Below are positions 50,511 to 60,540 of a stretch of DNA of 64,000 nucleotides, piece after piece. Source of the stretch: SIG205 sp045545595 (lineage in GTDB: Bacteria; Bacillota_I; Bacilli_A; RF39; UBA660). The position numbers were made by a program, and so were the translations under genes. Positions within the stretch are counted from its first letter, which is position 1, and each line of letters starts with the position of its first letter. The notes beneath the pieces are model-generated. The model was not told the origin of the DNA. It did not search any database and saw nothing but the letters and a program-made list of their open reading frames with translations. The stretch is from positions 1-64,000 of the forward strand of contig JAZQBG010000029.1 of NCBI GenBank assembly GCA_045545595.1. The letters run 5' to 3'.

Positions 50511-52544
50511 ATGGCGAAAAATTTAGTGATAGTGGAATCTCCATCTAAAAGTAAAACTATTGAAAAATATTTAGGTAGTGATTATAAAGTTGTATCTAGT
50601 AAAGGACATATTAGAGATTTAGCAACATCTGGTAAATTTGGTTTAGGAGTAGATATAGAAAATCATTTCAAACCAAACTATATCAATATTACTGGTAAAG
50701 CAAAAGTAATTACAGATTTAAAGAAAGACGCTAAAGCAGCAGATAAAGTTTATCTAGCAAGTGACCCTGACCGTGAAGGAGAAGCAATTTCATGGCACTT
50801 ATATGATGCTTTAGGATTAAAAGAATCTGAATATGAAAGAGTAGTGTTTAATGAAATTACTAAAAATACAGTAACAGAAGCATTCAATCATACTAGAAAA
50901 ATAGATATGAAAATGGTTAATAGCCAAGAGGCTAGAAGAATTCTAGATAGAATAATCGGATTTAGATTAAGTAAATTAATGCAATCTAAAACAGGTGGTA
51001 AATCTGCTGGTAGAGTACAAAGTGTTGCACTTAAACTTATAGTAGATAAAGAAAGAGAAATTGAAAAATTTGTAATAGAAGATTATTATGAAATTGATGC
51101 ATTCTTTAAAGAATTCGGAGCTAAATTAGAAAAATATAAAGATGAAGAAATTGAAATTAAAACAGAAGAAGAAGCTAATAGAATTTTAGGTGAATTATCT
51201 AAAGCGTTTACTATAGAAAATATAGAAACTAAGAAAAAAGCTAAAAAGTCTAAAGCACCTTTTATAACAAGTAGTCTTCAACAAGAAGCTTCATCAAAAC
51301 TATATTTCAATGCAAGTAAAACTATGAGAATTGCTCAAAAGTTATATGAAGGGGTAGACTTAGCTGATGAAACAGTAGGGTTAATTACATACATGAGAAC
51401 TGACTCTATTCGTTTATCTGATGAATTTGTTGGTAGTACATTCCATTATATTGAAGAAAACTATGGTAAAGAATATATTGGATATCCTAAACAAAGTAAG
51501 AAAAAAGAAAATGTACAAGATGCTCACGAAGCTATTAGACCAACTAGTATCAAAAGAACACCTGAAAGTGTTAAACCTTATTTAAGTGATGATGAATATA
51601 AATTATATAAATTGATTTACTTTAGAGCTTTAGCTTCATTAATGAAAGATGCAGCAGTTGAACAAACTACAGTTATACTAGATAACAATGATTATAAATT
51701 TAAAACAACAGGTCAAGTGTTAGTATACGACGGGTATTTAAAAGTATATAAAGAATATGAAGATAGTGAAGATAAAATTTTACCACCATTTGATAAATAT
51801 AATTCAAAAGTAGTAGTAGCAGAAAAAATTGAATCAAGTCTTCATCATACTAAACCACCTGCACGTTATACTGAAGCTAAATTAATTAAAGAATTAGAAG
51901 AATTAGGAATTGGTAGACCAAGTACATATGCTAAAATAGTTGAAACATTAAGGGAAAGAAACTATGTGGATATGGTGGATAAAAAATTCCATCCAACTGA
52001 AGTGGGATTTGAAATTACTGATAAATTACAAGAATTTTTCTCTAGCATAATAAACGTTAAATATACTGCAAATATGGAAGAAGAATTAGATGAAATTGCA
52101 GAAGGAGATTTAGTTTGGTATGAACTTATAGAGGAATTCTTTAATGAGTTTGAACCGTTAGTAGAAAATGCCTTTGATAAAATGGAAAAGAAAGCCCCTG
52201 AAGAAACTGGTGAAATGTGTCCAGAATGTGGCAATCCACTAGTAAAAAGAAAAGGTAAATATGGAGAATTTGTAGCATGTAGTAATTATCCTAACTGTAA
52301 ATATATAAAACAAGATGAAAAAAAGATAATAGAAATTATAGATTGTCCAATATGCGAAGGTAAAATTGTAGAAAAGAAAACTAAAAAAGGAAAACTTTTC
52401 TATGGATGTAATAATTATCCAAGCTGTAATTATGCATTGTGGGATAAACCAACTGGTAGTTATTGCCCAGAATGCAATGGAATATTAGTTGCAAAAAGCA
52501 AAAAAATAAAATGCGTTAATTGTGATTTTGAAAAAGGCCAATAA
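50511..52544 (+). CDS. topA: DNA topoisomerase I
   Basis: 677 residues. The Toprim domain has 'IVESPSKSKTIEKYLG' and 'SDPDREGEAISWHL'. The active-site Tyr is in 'LITYMRTDSIRLS'. Three C-terminal zinc ribbons carry four Cys each, beginning CPECGNPL, CPICEGKI and CPECNGIL. The enzyme relaxes negative supercoils. The ATG at 50511 follows AAAGGAATGGTGTAC. Confidence 0.97.
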   Translation: MAKNLVIVESPSKSKTIEKYLGSDYKVVSSKGHIRDLATSGKFGLGVDIENHFKPNYINITGKAKVITDLKKDAKAADKVYLASDPDREGEAISWHLYDALGLKESEYERVVFNEITKNTVTEAFNHTRKIDMKMVNSQEARRILDRIIGFRLSKLMQSKTGGKSAGRVQSVALKLIVDKEREIEKFVIEDYYEIDAFFKEFGAKLEKYKDEEIEIKTEEEANRILGELSKAFTIENIETKKKAKKSKAPFITSSLQQEASSKLYFNASKTMRIAQKLYEGVDLADETVGLITYMRTDSIRLSDEFVGSTFHYIEENYGKEYIGYPKQSKKKENVQDAHEAIRPTSIKRTPESVKPYLSDDEYKLYKLIYFRALASLMKDAAVEQTTVILDNNDYKFKTTGQVLVYDGYLKVYKEYEDSEDKILPPFDKYNSKVVVAEKIESSLHHTKPPARYTEAKLIKELEELGIGRPSTYAKIVETLRERNYVDMVDKKFHPTEVGFEITDKLQEFFSSIINVKYTANMEEELDEIAEGDLVWYELIEEFFNEFEPLVENAFDKMEKKAPEETGEMCPECGNPLVKRKGKYGEFVACSNYPNCKYIKQDEKKIIEIIDCPICEGKIVEKKTKKGKLFYGCNNYPSCNYALWDKPTGSYCPECNGILVAKSKKIKCVNCDFEKGQ

Positions 52545-52563
52545 TTATATTGGTCTTTCTTTG
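52533..52563 (+). terminator. topA terminator
   Basis: AAGGCCAATA pairs with TATTGGTCTT and T-rich sequence follows; the stem begins before the stop codon. Confidence 0.75.
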
Positions 52564-52617
52564 ACTAATGTGCAAATTATATGGTAAAATATTATCTTGA
52601 TTTAGAGGTGGTTCAAC

Positions 52618-53265
52618 ATGGCAAAACAAAAATCAGAAAACTTTAATAATATAAAACAACAAATGTTTATTCATATATATAGACAAGATAATAATTTTTA
52701 TAATGAACTTGAATTTTTTGAAAATTTAGAAAATAATTACGATACAGAAAATTATAAAAAAGCTAAATTAGAAATACAAAATTTAATGGAAAATTATTCA
52801 TTAAATAATATTATATTAAAAGCAAAAACATTTAAGGCAAACTATCTTCCGTTTTTTAAAGGTATACCAAGTTCTTTCAAATATAAAAACTATGATACAA
52901 ATGCATATTATTGTTTATTAGAATTTGAAGAACAAAATTTTAAATTTATAAATAGTATTATAAAAGAACAGTTGCTTCACAAACAGTATTATAAAATAGT
53001 TAAAGATGTGTTAGAAAATAACGATAATATTGATTCTAATGTGTTATTTAATTCATATATTACATTAAAATCAATTATTATGTTTCAATCACTTATGGAT
53101 ATAAATATTAGTGACTTTGAAAGATATATAGATGATTTTTCAGATTTTTATGATTATAAACCACTAAGTTCTACATATAATTTTAGTTTAGATCAACTGA
53201 AACTATACTTTAAAACTATAAATAAGAAAAAAGAAAAAAAGAAAGTTAAATCCCTTCGTTATTAA
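52618..53265 (+). CDS. protein of unknown function, helical
   Basis: 215 residues, rich in Asn, Lys, Tyr and Phe and probably all helical, with no signal or membrane segment. I do not recognise a family. The ATG follows AGAGGTGGTTCAAC. Its last 20 bp overlap the end of the convergent radical SAM gene, so each stop codon lies inside the other gene. Confidence 0.7.
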   Translation: MAKQKSENFNNIKQQMFIHIYRQDNNFYNELEFFENLENNYDTENYKKAKLEIQNLMENYSLNNIILKAKTFKANYLPFFKGIPSSFKYKNYDTNAYYCLLEFEEQNFKFINSIIKEQLLHKQYYKIVKDVLENNDNIDSNVLFNSYITLKSIIMFQSLMDINISDFERYIDDFSDFYDYKPLSSTYNFSLDQLKLYFKTINKKKEKKKVKSLRY

Positions 53266-53289
53266 ACTTAGGTATAAAACTTTCTTTTT
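53236..53289. terminator. bidirectional terminator embedded in two convergent genes
   Basis: AAAAAGAAAGTT (53236-53247) and AACTTTCTTTTT (53278-53289) pair across the overlapping 3' ends. Each arm is coding sequence of one of the two genes. Confidence 0.6.
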
Positions 53290-54142
53290 GTGTTTCTCCT
53301 TCTTGGATAAATGCATTTTCTATTCCTATACTAATAGCATAATCAATAACCTCATCATATTCTTTCTTTGTAATAGTTCTATTTAAAATTTTATGATTTC
53401 TAACATTTTCAAGTGCTGTATATTGATTCATAATACTTATGAAAATATTATCTTTGTAAGTGTTATATAAGTAATGAATTATCTTTTTAGAATCGTTAAC
53501 TAATCCAGGTAAAATTAAGTGCCTAACAATAATTCCTTTTTTCATTATGCCATGTTCATCAAACATGGGATTACCAACTTGATTATACATTTCATTAAGT
53601 GAATCAGATGCATATTTGAAATAATCTTTTGCTTTTGAATATTCTATAGCATACTTATCATCGTAATACTTCATATCAGTTAAATATATGTCAACATAAC
53701 CATTTAACATTTTTATAGTTTCTTTTTTTTCATATCCACTTGTATTATAAACTATTGGAATATTTAATCCTTTATTTTGGGCCAACCTAATAGCATCAAT
53801 TATTTGTGGAACATAATGAGTAGGTGTAACTAGATTAATATTGTTTGCTCGCTTTTCTTGTAGTTCTAACATTATTTCACTTAATCTTTGTATTGTAATT
53901 TCTTTACCATAATTATTAGTACTAATATCATAATTCTGACAATAAATACACTTTAAATTACAGTAAGAAAAAAATATAGTACCAGACCCACTTTCACCAG
54001 ATATACATGGTTCTTCCCAAAAATGTAGAGATGCTCTAGCAATTTTTATTTTGTCATTTGCGCCACAAAAACCTTGTGTTTCATATCTATTTATTCCACA
54101 TGCTCTTGGACATAACTCACATTTTTTCAACAAATTATTCAT
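53246..54142 (-). CDS. PflX-like radical SAM protein
   Basis: 298 residues. The N-terminal 'CELCPRACGINRYETQGFCG' cysteine set and the radical SAM motif CNLKCIYCQN (CxxxCxxC) match the COG1313 (PflX) group, relatives of pyruvate formate-lyase activases. 'NLVTPTHYVPQI' and 'HLILPGL' are also typical. No pyruvate formate-lyase is in the window and the substrate is unknown. The ATG at 54142 follows TGAGGAAGATATT. Confidence 0.87.
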   Translation of the reverse strand: MNNLLKKCELCPRACGINRYETQGFCGANDKIKIARASLHFWEEPCISGESGSGTIFFSYCNLKCIYCQNYDISTNNYGKEITIQRLSEIMLELQEKRANNINLVTPTHYVPQIIDAIRLAQNKGLNIPIVYNTSGYEKKETIKMLNGYVDIYLTDMKYYDDKYAIEYSKAKDYFKYASDSLNEMYNQVGNPMFDEHGIMKKGIIVRHLILPGLVNDSKKIIHYLYNTYKDNIFISIMNQYTALENVRNHKILNRTITKKEYDEVIDYAISIGIENAFIQEGETQKESFIPKFNNEGI

Positions 54143-54272
54143 AATATCTTCCTCACATATAATTGTAAAGTATTTAATTAATGAATGCAACTTATTACTA
54201 ATATTTAAATTTATTATGTATAATTTTTTAAAATAATGTTATAATCATATTAACAATAGAAAAGGTGATAAC

Positions 54273-56624
54273 ATGAATGAGACTTATTTAGAAAAAGATT
54301 TATTAAGAAAAATGGATATGTTTTTTAGAGCAACTAACTATTTATCAGTTGCGCAACTATATTTATTAGACAATCCATTACTAAGAAGAAAATTAACTAT
54401 CAATGATATTAAACCAAATGTAGTAGGACATTGGGGTACTGCGCCAGGCCAAAATTTTGTATATCTGCATCTTAATCGTATAATTAAAAAATATGATTTA
54501 AATATGATATATATTTCCGGACCAGGACATGGTGGACAAGCAATGGTTGCGAATACTTATTTAGAAGGTACTTATAGTGAAGTATATCCCAACATTACAG
54601 AAGACGAAGAAGGATTAAAAAAATTATGTAAACAATTTAGCTTCCCAGGTGGAGTATCTAGTCATGTCGCACCTGAAACTCCAGGTTCAATTAACGAAGG
54701 TGGAGAACTTGGTTATAGTCTTGTTCATGCATTTGGAGCAGTTCTTGATAACCCTGATTTAATTGCTGCATGTGTTGTAGGTGATGGTGAAGCAGAAACT
54801 GGACCACTAGCTGCTTCATGGCACTTAAATAAACTTATAAATCCAACTACTGATGGAGTTGTGTTACCAATATTACATCTAAATGGATATAAAATTGCTA
54901 ATCCAACAATTTTTTCCAGAATAAGCGATGAAGAAAAAATAAAATATTTTGAAGGATGTGGTTGGAAACCATACATAGTTAAATTACAAGAAAATAGTAA
55001 CATTCATGATGATATGGCAAAAACATTAGATACTATTATTGAAGAGATAAAAGAAATTAAAAATGGTAAAGACACTAAATATCCAATGATTATTTTAGAG
55101 ACTCCAAAAGGATGGACAGGTCCTAAAGTAGTAGAAGGAAAAATAATAGAAAATAGTTTCAGAGCTCATCAAGTTCCTGTTGTTTTAAATAAAAATAATC
55201 CAAAGAACTTATCATTATTAAATAAATGGTTAAAAAGTTACAATGTTGATGAATTATTTGATAATAATGGTAAACTAATTCCAGAATTAAAAGAATTAGT
55301 TCCAACAGGAGATAGAAGGATGGGTGCTAATCCACATGCTAATGGAGGATTATTGCTAAAAGAATTGAGACTTCCTGATTTCAAAAAATATAAAGTTAAA
55401 GTTACAAAACCAGGCACAGTTATTGCTCAAGATATGATTGAACTTGGTAAATACGTAAGAGATGTTATTGAGTTAAATAAAGATAATAAAAACTTTAGAG
55501 CATTCGCACCGGATGAAACATTATCTAATAGGCTAAATGCAGTATTTGAAAAAACAAATAGACAGTGGAATGCTGAAATTTTAAAAACTGATGAATTCTT
55601 AAATAAAAATGGAGCAGTAGTAGATTCAATATTATCTGAACATATATGTGAAGGATTATTAGAAGGCTATCTATTAACTGGTAGACATGGATTCTTTAGT
55701 AGTTATGAAGCATTTATTAGAATAATTGATTCAATGACTAGCCAACATGCAAAATGGTTGAAAGTGACTAAAGAATTACCATGGAGAGAAGAAATATCTT
55801 CACTAAATTATATTCTAACATCACACGTATGGCAACAAGATCATAATGGTTATACACATCAAGACCCAGGTTTCTTAAATCATCTAGTTACTAAAAAAGC
55901 AGATACAATTAGAATATATTTACCACCGGATGCTAACTGTTTATTATCATGTTTTGACCATTGTATTAAAAGTAAAAACTATATAAATGCAATAGTAGCA
56001 TCAAAACATCCAAGACCACAATGGTTAAATATGGATGAAGCAGTTAAACACTGTACACAAGGTATAGGGGTTTGGAAATGGGCAAGTAATGACGAAATGT
56101 CAGAACCTGATATTATCATGGCGTGTGCAGGAGATACACCAACATTAGAAGTTCTTGCAGCAACATCTATATTAAGAAGTAATTTTAAAGATTTAAAAAT
56201 TAGAGTAGTAAATGTTGTGGACTTGATGAGATTACAATCTAACGTGGAACATCCACATGGACTTAGCGATTTAGATTATGATATGATTTTCACTAAAGAT
56301 AAACCAATCATATTTGCATTCCATGGATATCCTAATTTAATACATCAATTAACATATAAAAGAACTAATACAAATTTACACGTTAAAGGATATGTTGAAG
56401 AAGGTACAATTACAACGCCATTTGATATGAGAGTACAAAATAAAATCGATAGATTTAATCTTGTGCGTGACGCATTAAAATATTTGCCACAATTAGGTAA
56501 TAGAGGTTCCGCATTAAATCAATGGTGTAAAGATAAATTAGTTGAACATAAACAATATATAAAAGAATATGGTGAAGATTTACCAGAAATTAGAAATTGG
56601 ATATGGTCTGATTTTAATAAATAA
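54273..56624 (+). CDS. xfp: xylulose-5-phosphate/fructose-6-phosphate phosphoketolase
   Basis: 783 residues, full length. It is a thiamine-diphosphate enzyme that splits xylulose 5-P (or fructose 6-P) with phosphate into acetyl-P and a sugar phosphate. 'GHWGTAPGQNFVYLHLNR' and 'GPGHGGQAMVANTYLEG' are signature segments, 'VGDGEAETGPLAASWH' is the ThDP site, and 'RHGFFSSYEAF' and 'QDHNGYTHQDPG' form the second half of the active site. It suggests heterofermentative sugar breakdown. The ATG follows AAAGGTGATAAC. An SDR gene follows after 15 bp. Confidence 0.96.
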   Translation: MNETYLEKDLLRKMDMFFRATNYLSVAQLYLLDNPLLRRKLTINDIKPNVVGHWGTAPGQNFVYLHLNRIIKKYDLNMIYISGPGHGGQAMVANTYLEGTYSEVYPNITEDEEGLKKLCKQFSFPGGVSSHVAPETPGSINEGGELGYSLVHAFGAVLDNPDLIAACVVGDGEAETGPLAASWHLNKLINPTTDGVVLPILHLNGYKIANPTIFSRISDEEKIKYFEGCGWKPYIVKLQENSNIHDDMAKTLDTIIEEIKEIKNGKDTKYPMIILETPKGWTGPKVVEGKIIENSFRAHQVPVVLNKNNPKNLSLLNKWLKSYNVDELFDNNGKLIPELKELVPTGDRRMGANPHANGGLLLKELRLPDFKKYKVKVTKPGTVIAQDMIELGKYVRDVIELNKDNKNFRAFAPDETLSNRLNAVFEKTNRQWNAEILKTDEFLNKNGAVVDSILSEHICEGLLEGYLLTGRHGFFSSYEAFIRIIDSMTSQHAKWLKVTKELPWREEISSLNYILTSHVWQQDHNGYTHQDPGFLNHLVTKKADTIRIYLPPDANCLLSCFDHCIKSKNYINAIVASKHPRPQWLNMDEAVKHCTQGIGVWKWASNDEMSEPDIIMACAGDTPTLEVLAATSILRSNFKDLKIRVVNVVDLMRLQSNVEHPHGLSDLDYDMIFTKDKPIIFAFHGYPNLIHQLTYKRTNTNLHVKGYVEEGTITTPFDMRVQNKIDRFNLVRDALKYLPQLGNRGSALNQWCKDKLVEHKQYIKEYGEDLPEIRNWIWSDFNK

Positions 56625-56639
56625 CAGGGAGGTAATAAA

Positions 56640-57338
56640 ATGATAAACTATAAAGATAAACATGTAGTTATAACAGGCGCAGCTGGAGGAATAGGAGAAG
56701 TTCTATGTGAAAGATTAATACAACAAGGAGCTAAACTTTCTATTTGCTCCAAGAATAGTGAAAAATTAAATTCACTTGTTTCAAAAATTTCTAGTGAAAA
56801 TATATATCATAAATCTTTCGATATTACAAATGAAAAAGAAGTTGAACTATTTTTAGAAGAATCATATAAACTAAACGGTGAATTTCATGCTCTTGTAAAC
56901 CTTGCTGGATTATCAATACCAGCTAAAATTCCAGAAACTAGTGTAGAAGATTATGATACTATGATAGATGTAAACGTAAAAGGAACATTCCTTGCATCAA
57001 AACACTTTGTTAAACATGCATCAAAACCATCAATTATTATCAACACAGGAAGTATGGCTGCACATACTGCAAATCCTAATGCGCCAATATATTGTACAGC
57101 AAAAGCAGCTGTAAATATGTTTTCTAAAGGATTATTATTGCAAGTGGGTAGTGAAGATATAAGAGTAACAACTATTAATCCTGGTGGAATTGATACACCA
57201 TTTTGGGGTAATAGGCAAGTTGATAAAACTAAATTGATGACGGCAAATGATGTGGCAGATATATTTATGTTTGTTCTTACGTCAAATCCAAAAATTCAAA
57301 TTCATGATATTAATTTCGAAAGTAAAGCAAGATTTTAG
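56640..57338 (+). CDS. short-chain dehydrogenase/reductase
   Basis: 232 residues. The nucleotide motif is TGAAGGIGE, the active site is Ser in NTGSMAAH and Tyr-Lys in YCTAKAAV, and NxAG appears as NLAG. The substrate is not evident. The SD AGGGAGGT precedes the ATG, and it lies 15 bp after the phosphoketolase gene, so it is likely in the same transcript. A terminator overlaps the stop. Confidence 0.9.
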   Translation: MINYKDKHVVITGAAGGIGEVLCERLIQQGAKLSICSKNSEKLNSLVSKISSENIYHKSFDITNEKEVELFLEESYKLNGEFHALVNLAGLSIPAKIPETSVEDYDTMIDVNVKGTFLASKHFVKHASKPSIIINTGSMAAHTANPNAPIYCTAKAAVNMFSKGLLLQVGSEDIRVTTINPGGIDTPFWGNRQVDKTKLMTANDVADIFMFVLTSNPKIQIHDINFESKARF

Positions 57339-57365
57339 AATTGGAAGACCATCCAATTCTTTTTT
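57338..57365 (+). terminator. xfp-SDR terminator
   Basis: GAATTGGA-AGACCA-TCCAATTC followed by six T. Confidence 0.9.
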
Positions 57366-57405
57366 ACAATTAATTATATTTTATTGTCAAATAAATTTAT
57401 AATTA

Positions 57406-57434
57406 TTGAAATAAATATTAAACAATGATAAAAT
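57406..57434 (+). promoter_or_regulatory. promoter of the TasA/CalY-like gene
   Basis: TTGAAA (57406-57411), 17 bp, TAAAAT (57429-57434). Confidence 0.55.
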
Positions 57435-57460
57435 TAATAATAGAATAGGTGAGTGTTGAT

Positions 57461-58033
57461 ATGGTAGAAGCTAAAATAGATACAGATAAAAAAATATTCT
57501 TTGCGTTAGTACTTGCACTTATAGTGTTTGGTGTAGGTAGAACTTATGCGTATTTTAGTGCGAAAAGCGATACGACAACAGAAACTGTTACAACTGCTAC
57601 ATATGATATAGAAGTTGCTAATAATGCAATATTACGTGCTGATAATATTGTTCCAATTCCTAGCACTGAAGTGACAACTAAGGCTGCAGAATTACCATTT
57701 ACTATAACAAATACTAGTACTGGCCCAATTATTGCAGAAATTAGTCTAACAAATATTACTATGAGTACTGGACTAAATGATTCTAATTTTAAATGGTCAT
57801 TGTATAGTGATAATGTAAAACTAGTAGAAAGTAGTTTTTATGACGCAACTAATAAAGTTATAAATACTGATAATGTTACTATTAGTGAAATAAAACTTAT
57901 TAATAATGTTGAGATAGATACATCTAAAAGTTATAAATTATATATATGGATAGAAGAAAGCGGCAATCCACAAAACACATTGCAAAGCAGTACATTTGAA
58001 GGAAAAATAACTGTAAATGCAATACAAAAATAA
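57461..58033 (+). CDS. secreted TasA/CalY-like surface protein
   Basis: 190 residues. A signal peptide (about 9-30) ends in 'RTYAYFSAKSDT', the cleavage region typical of the camelysin/TasA group cut by SipW-type peptidases. The mature part is a beta-rich domain with 'PFTITNTSTGPIIAEISLTNI' and 'YKLYIWIEESGNPQNTLQSSTF'. It is the intact relative of the first half of the decayed gene at 4021. Such proteins form surface fibres or adhesins in Bacillus. No sipW is in the window. The ATG follows TAGGTGAGTGTTGAT. Confidence 0.72.
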   Translation: MVEAKIDTDKKIFFALVLALIVFGVGRTYAYFSAKSDTTTETVTTATYDIEVANNAILRADNIVPIPSTEVTTKAAELPFTITNTSTGPIIAEISLTNITMSTGLNDSNFKWSLYSDNVKLVESSFYDATNKVINTDNVTISEIKLINNVEIDTSKSYKLYIWIEESGNPQNTLQSSTFEGKITVNAIQK

Positions 58034-58063
58034 AATAGATAAAAAGGGAAAAGAGGTGATACT

Positions 58064-60484
58064 ATGTATGAACTAGGCAAACAGTTTCGTTTTGATATGA
58101 GTAATGGAAAAGCTAATGAGGGAAATGTTCTTCAAGGTAAAAAATATAGATTTACTATTCTTACTGAAAGGCTTATAAGATTTGAATACAGTGAAACAGG
58201 AGAGTTTGTAGATAGTATTACATCTTTTGCTTGGAATAGAGATTTTCCAAAGTGTGACTTTAGTGTTAAACAAGATGATAAGTATTTAGAAATAACTACT
58301 AAATATTTTAAAGTAGAATATCAAAAAGAAAGACCTTTTCTTGGACCTAAAACATATCCAGGAGCATATTTAAGAGTAACCTTGGAAAATGCAGATAGAG
58401 TATGGTATTATGGACATCCTGAAGTTAGAAATTATGGTGGAAGTAATGTATCACTAGATGATTTTGAAGGTAATATAAAATTAGATAACGGACTTTATTC
58501 TGCAGATGGATTTGCTTCTATAGATGATTCAAATAGTATGATTTTTGAGGAAACCGGAGATTTAGTATCAAAACCTAACAAATCAATAGATATATATCTA
58601 TTCGCATATCGTAAAGATTTTGGACAATGTTTAAAAGATTATTATACACTTACTTCAAATCCAACAATGATACCAAGGTATGCATTGGGTAACTGGTGGA
58701 GTAAAAATCAAAAATATACTAATAATGATGTAATAACAACAATTGAAAGATTTAAAAAAGAAAGTATTCCTATATCAATATTTCTATTTGATAAACCATG
58801 GCATTTTGAAAGAGAATACAACGGAATAAAACTAGATAGTGGTTTTACTTTTAATAATGAATTATTACATAATCCTAAAGAATTAATTAAATACATTCAT
58901 TCAAATGATATAGTAGTAGGAGTTAATGTTGATCCTAGTGAAGGTATACATAGAGAAGAATTTAACTTTGACAAGGCTAGTAAGTATTTAGGTATTACAG
59001 AAGATATTATAGCTTTTAATCCAACTAATCCTAGGTGGGTAGATGTGTATTTAAAGTTATTTATTCATATAATTGAAAATTATGGAGTAGATTTCTTTTG
59101 GATAGATTATAAACCTAATAATAGAAATTTAAATAATTTATTCTTACTTAACCATTACCACACAATGGATGTAGAAAGAATTGAACATAAAAGACCTATG
59201 ATTCTATCTAGAAATTCTAAAATCGCACCTCATAGATATCCTATATGTTATTCAGGCAGAACAATAACTAGCTGGAACACTCTTAAGAATTTGCCATTCT
59301 ATAACGCCTCTGCAACTAACTCAGGAATTGCATGGTGGAGTCATGATATCGGTGGATTTCATAGAGGTATCGAAGATAGTGAATTATATTTAAGATATAT
59401 TCAATTTGGAGTTTTTTCTCCAATCCTTAGATTTTCATCACAAGATGGAAGATATTATAAAAAAGAACCTTGGAAACAAGATTATAAGACTATGGAAATA
59501 GCTAGAGATTATTTACAACTAAGACATAGATTAATACCGTATATATATTCAGAAGGGTATAAAAATCATAAATCAGGGACTCCATTAATAAAACCTCTTT
59601 ATTATGATGTTCCAGAAATGTATGATGATGCTAAAGCACGTAATGAGTATTATTTTGGATCAGAACTTTTAGTTGCACCAATAACAATGAAAAAAGAAGC
59701 CATTATGAATAGAGTAATTCATAGATTTTACTTGCCAGAAGGAGTTTGGTATGATTTTTCAACCGGTAAAAAATTTCCTGGTGGTAGAGATTATGTTTCG
59801 TTCTATAAGGATGAAGATTATCCGGTATTTGCACGTGCAGGTACAATTATTCCAATGGCTTTGAATAATAACATTAACAGTACTAAAGTACCAGAAAATT
59901 TAGAAATACAAATTTTCCCTGGTAAAAATAATACTTATTACTTATATGAAGATGATGGTATTACAACTCTTTATAAGGATGGATACTACCTAGTTACTTC
60001 TATTGACTATAACTATAGAGAAAGTAATTATACTGTAATTATTAGACCACTTGAAGGTAAAACAGGAATAGTACCTGATAAGAGAAACTATAAAGTACGA
60101 TTTAGAAATGTTAAACAAGCAAACGATGTAATTGTTTACGTTAATGATAAAGAAGTTGTTCCAAAAAGTTATGTAGAAGATACAGACTTTGTAGTGGAAG
60201 TTAATGATGTGCCTACAATAGGACAATTAACAATCAATTGTAAAGGTAAAGATATCGAAATAGATGCAGTTAACTTGATAAATGAAGATATTGACTCAAT
60301 TATTTCTGATATTCCAATTGAAACCACAGTAAAAGAACAGATAAATGCAATTATGTTTGGTAGTCTGCCAATTAAGAAAAAACGTATTGAAATTAGAAAA
60401 CTAAAGAAACAGAAGATTGATGACTTATTTATAAGATTATTCTTAAAATTATTAGAATATGTAGAAACAAATATACAAAAATAG
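58064..60484 (+). CDS. glycoside hydrolase family 31 (alpha-glucosidase type)
   Basis: 806 residues. An N-terminal beta-sandwich (about 1-200) precedes the TIM barrel. The nucleophile is Asp348 in 'DFFWIDYKP' and the acid/base is Asp428 in 'WWSHDIGGFHRG'. C-terminal beta domains follow ('FYLPEGVWYDF', 'YLYEDDG'). The last 60 residues are a charged helical extension not usual for the family. There is no signal peptide, so it acts in the cytosol, on alpha-glucosides or alpha-xylosides. It lies 30 bp after the TasA-like gene. The ATG follows AGAGGTGATACT. Confidence 0.92.
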   Translation: MYELGKQFRFDMSNGKANEGNVLQGKKYRFTILTERLIRFEYSETGEFVDSITSFAWNRDFPKCDFSVKQDDKYLEITTKYFKVEYQKERPFLGPKTYPGAYLRVTLENADRVWYYGHPEVRNYGGSNVSLDDFEGNIKLDNGLYSADGFASIDDSNSMIFEETGDLVSKPNKSIDIYLFAYRKDFGQCLKDYYTLTSNPTMIPRYALGNWWSKNQKYTNNDVITTIERFKKESIPISIFLFDKPWHFEREYNGIKLDSGFTFNNELLHNPKELIKYIHSNDIVVGVNVDPSEGIHREEFNFDKASKYLGITEDIIAFNPTNPRWVDVYLKLFIHIIENYGVDFFWIDYKPNNRNLNNLFLLNHYHTMDVERIEHKRPMILSRNSKIAPHRYPICYSGRTITSWNTLKNLPFYNASATNSGIAWWSHDIGGFHRGIEDSELYLRYIQFGVFSPILRFSSQDGRYYKKEPWKQDYKTMEIARDYLQLRHRLIPYIYSEGYKNHKSGTPLIKPLYYDVPEMYDDAKARNEYYFGSELLVAPITMKKEAIMNRVIHRFYLPEGVWYDFSTGKKFPGGRDYVSFYKDEDYPVFARAGTIIPMALNNNINSTKVPENLEIQIFPGKNNTYYLYEDDGITTLYKDGYYLVTSIDYNYRESNYTVIIRPLEGKTGIVPDKRNYKVRFRNVKQANDVIVYVNDKEVVPKSYVEDTDFVVEVNDVPTIGQLTINCKGKDIEIDAVNLINEDIDSIISDIPIETTVKEQINAIMFGSLPIKKKRIEIRKLKKQKIDDLFIRLFLKLLEYVETNIQK

Positions 60485-60540
60485 TATAAATATTAGACAA
60501 ATTAAATAATATTTTATATAATAGTGTGCGAGGTGAAATT

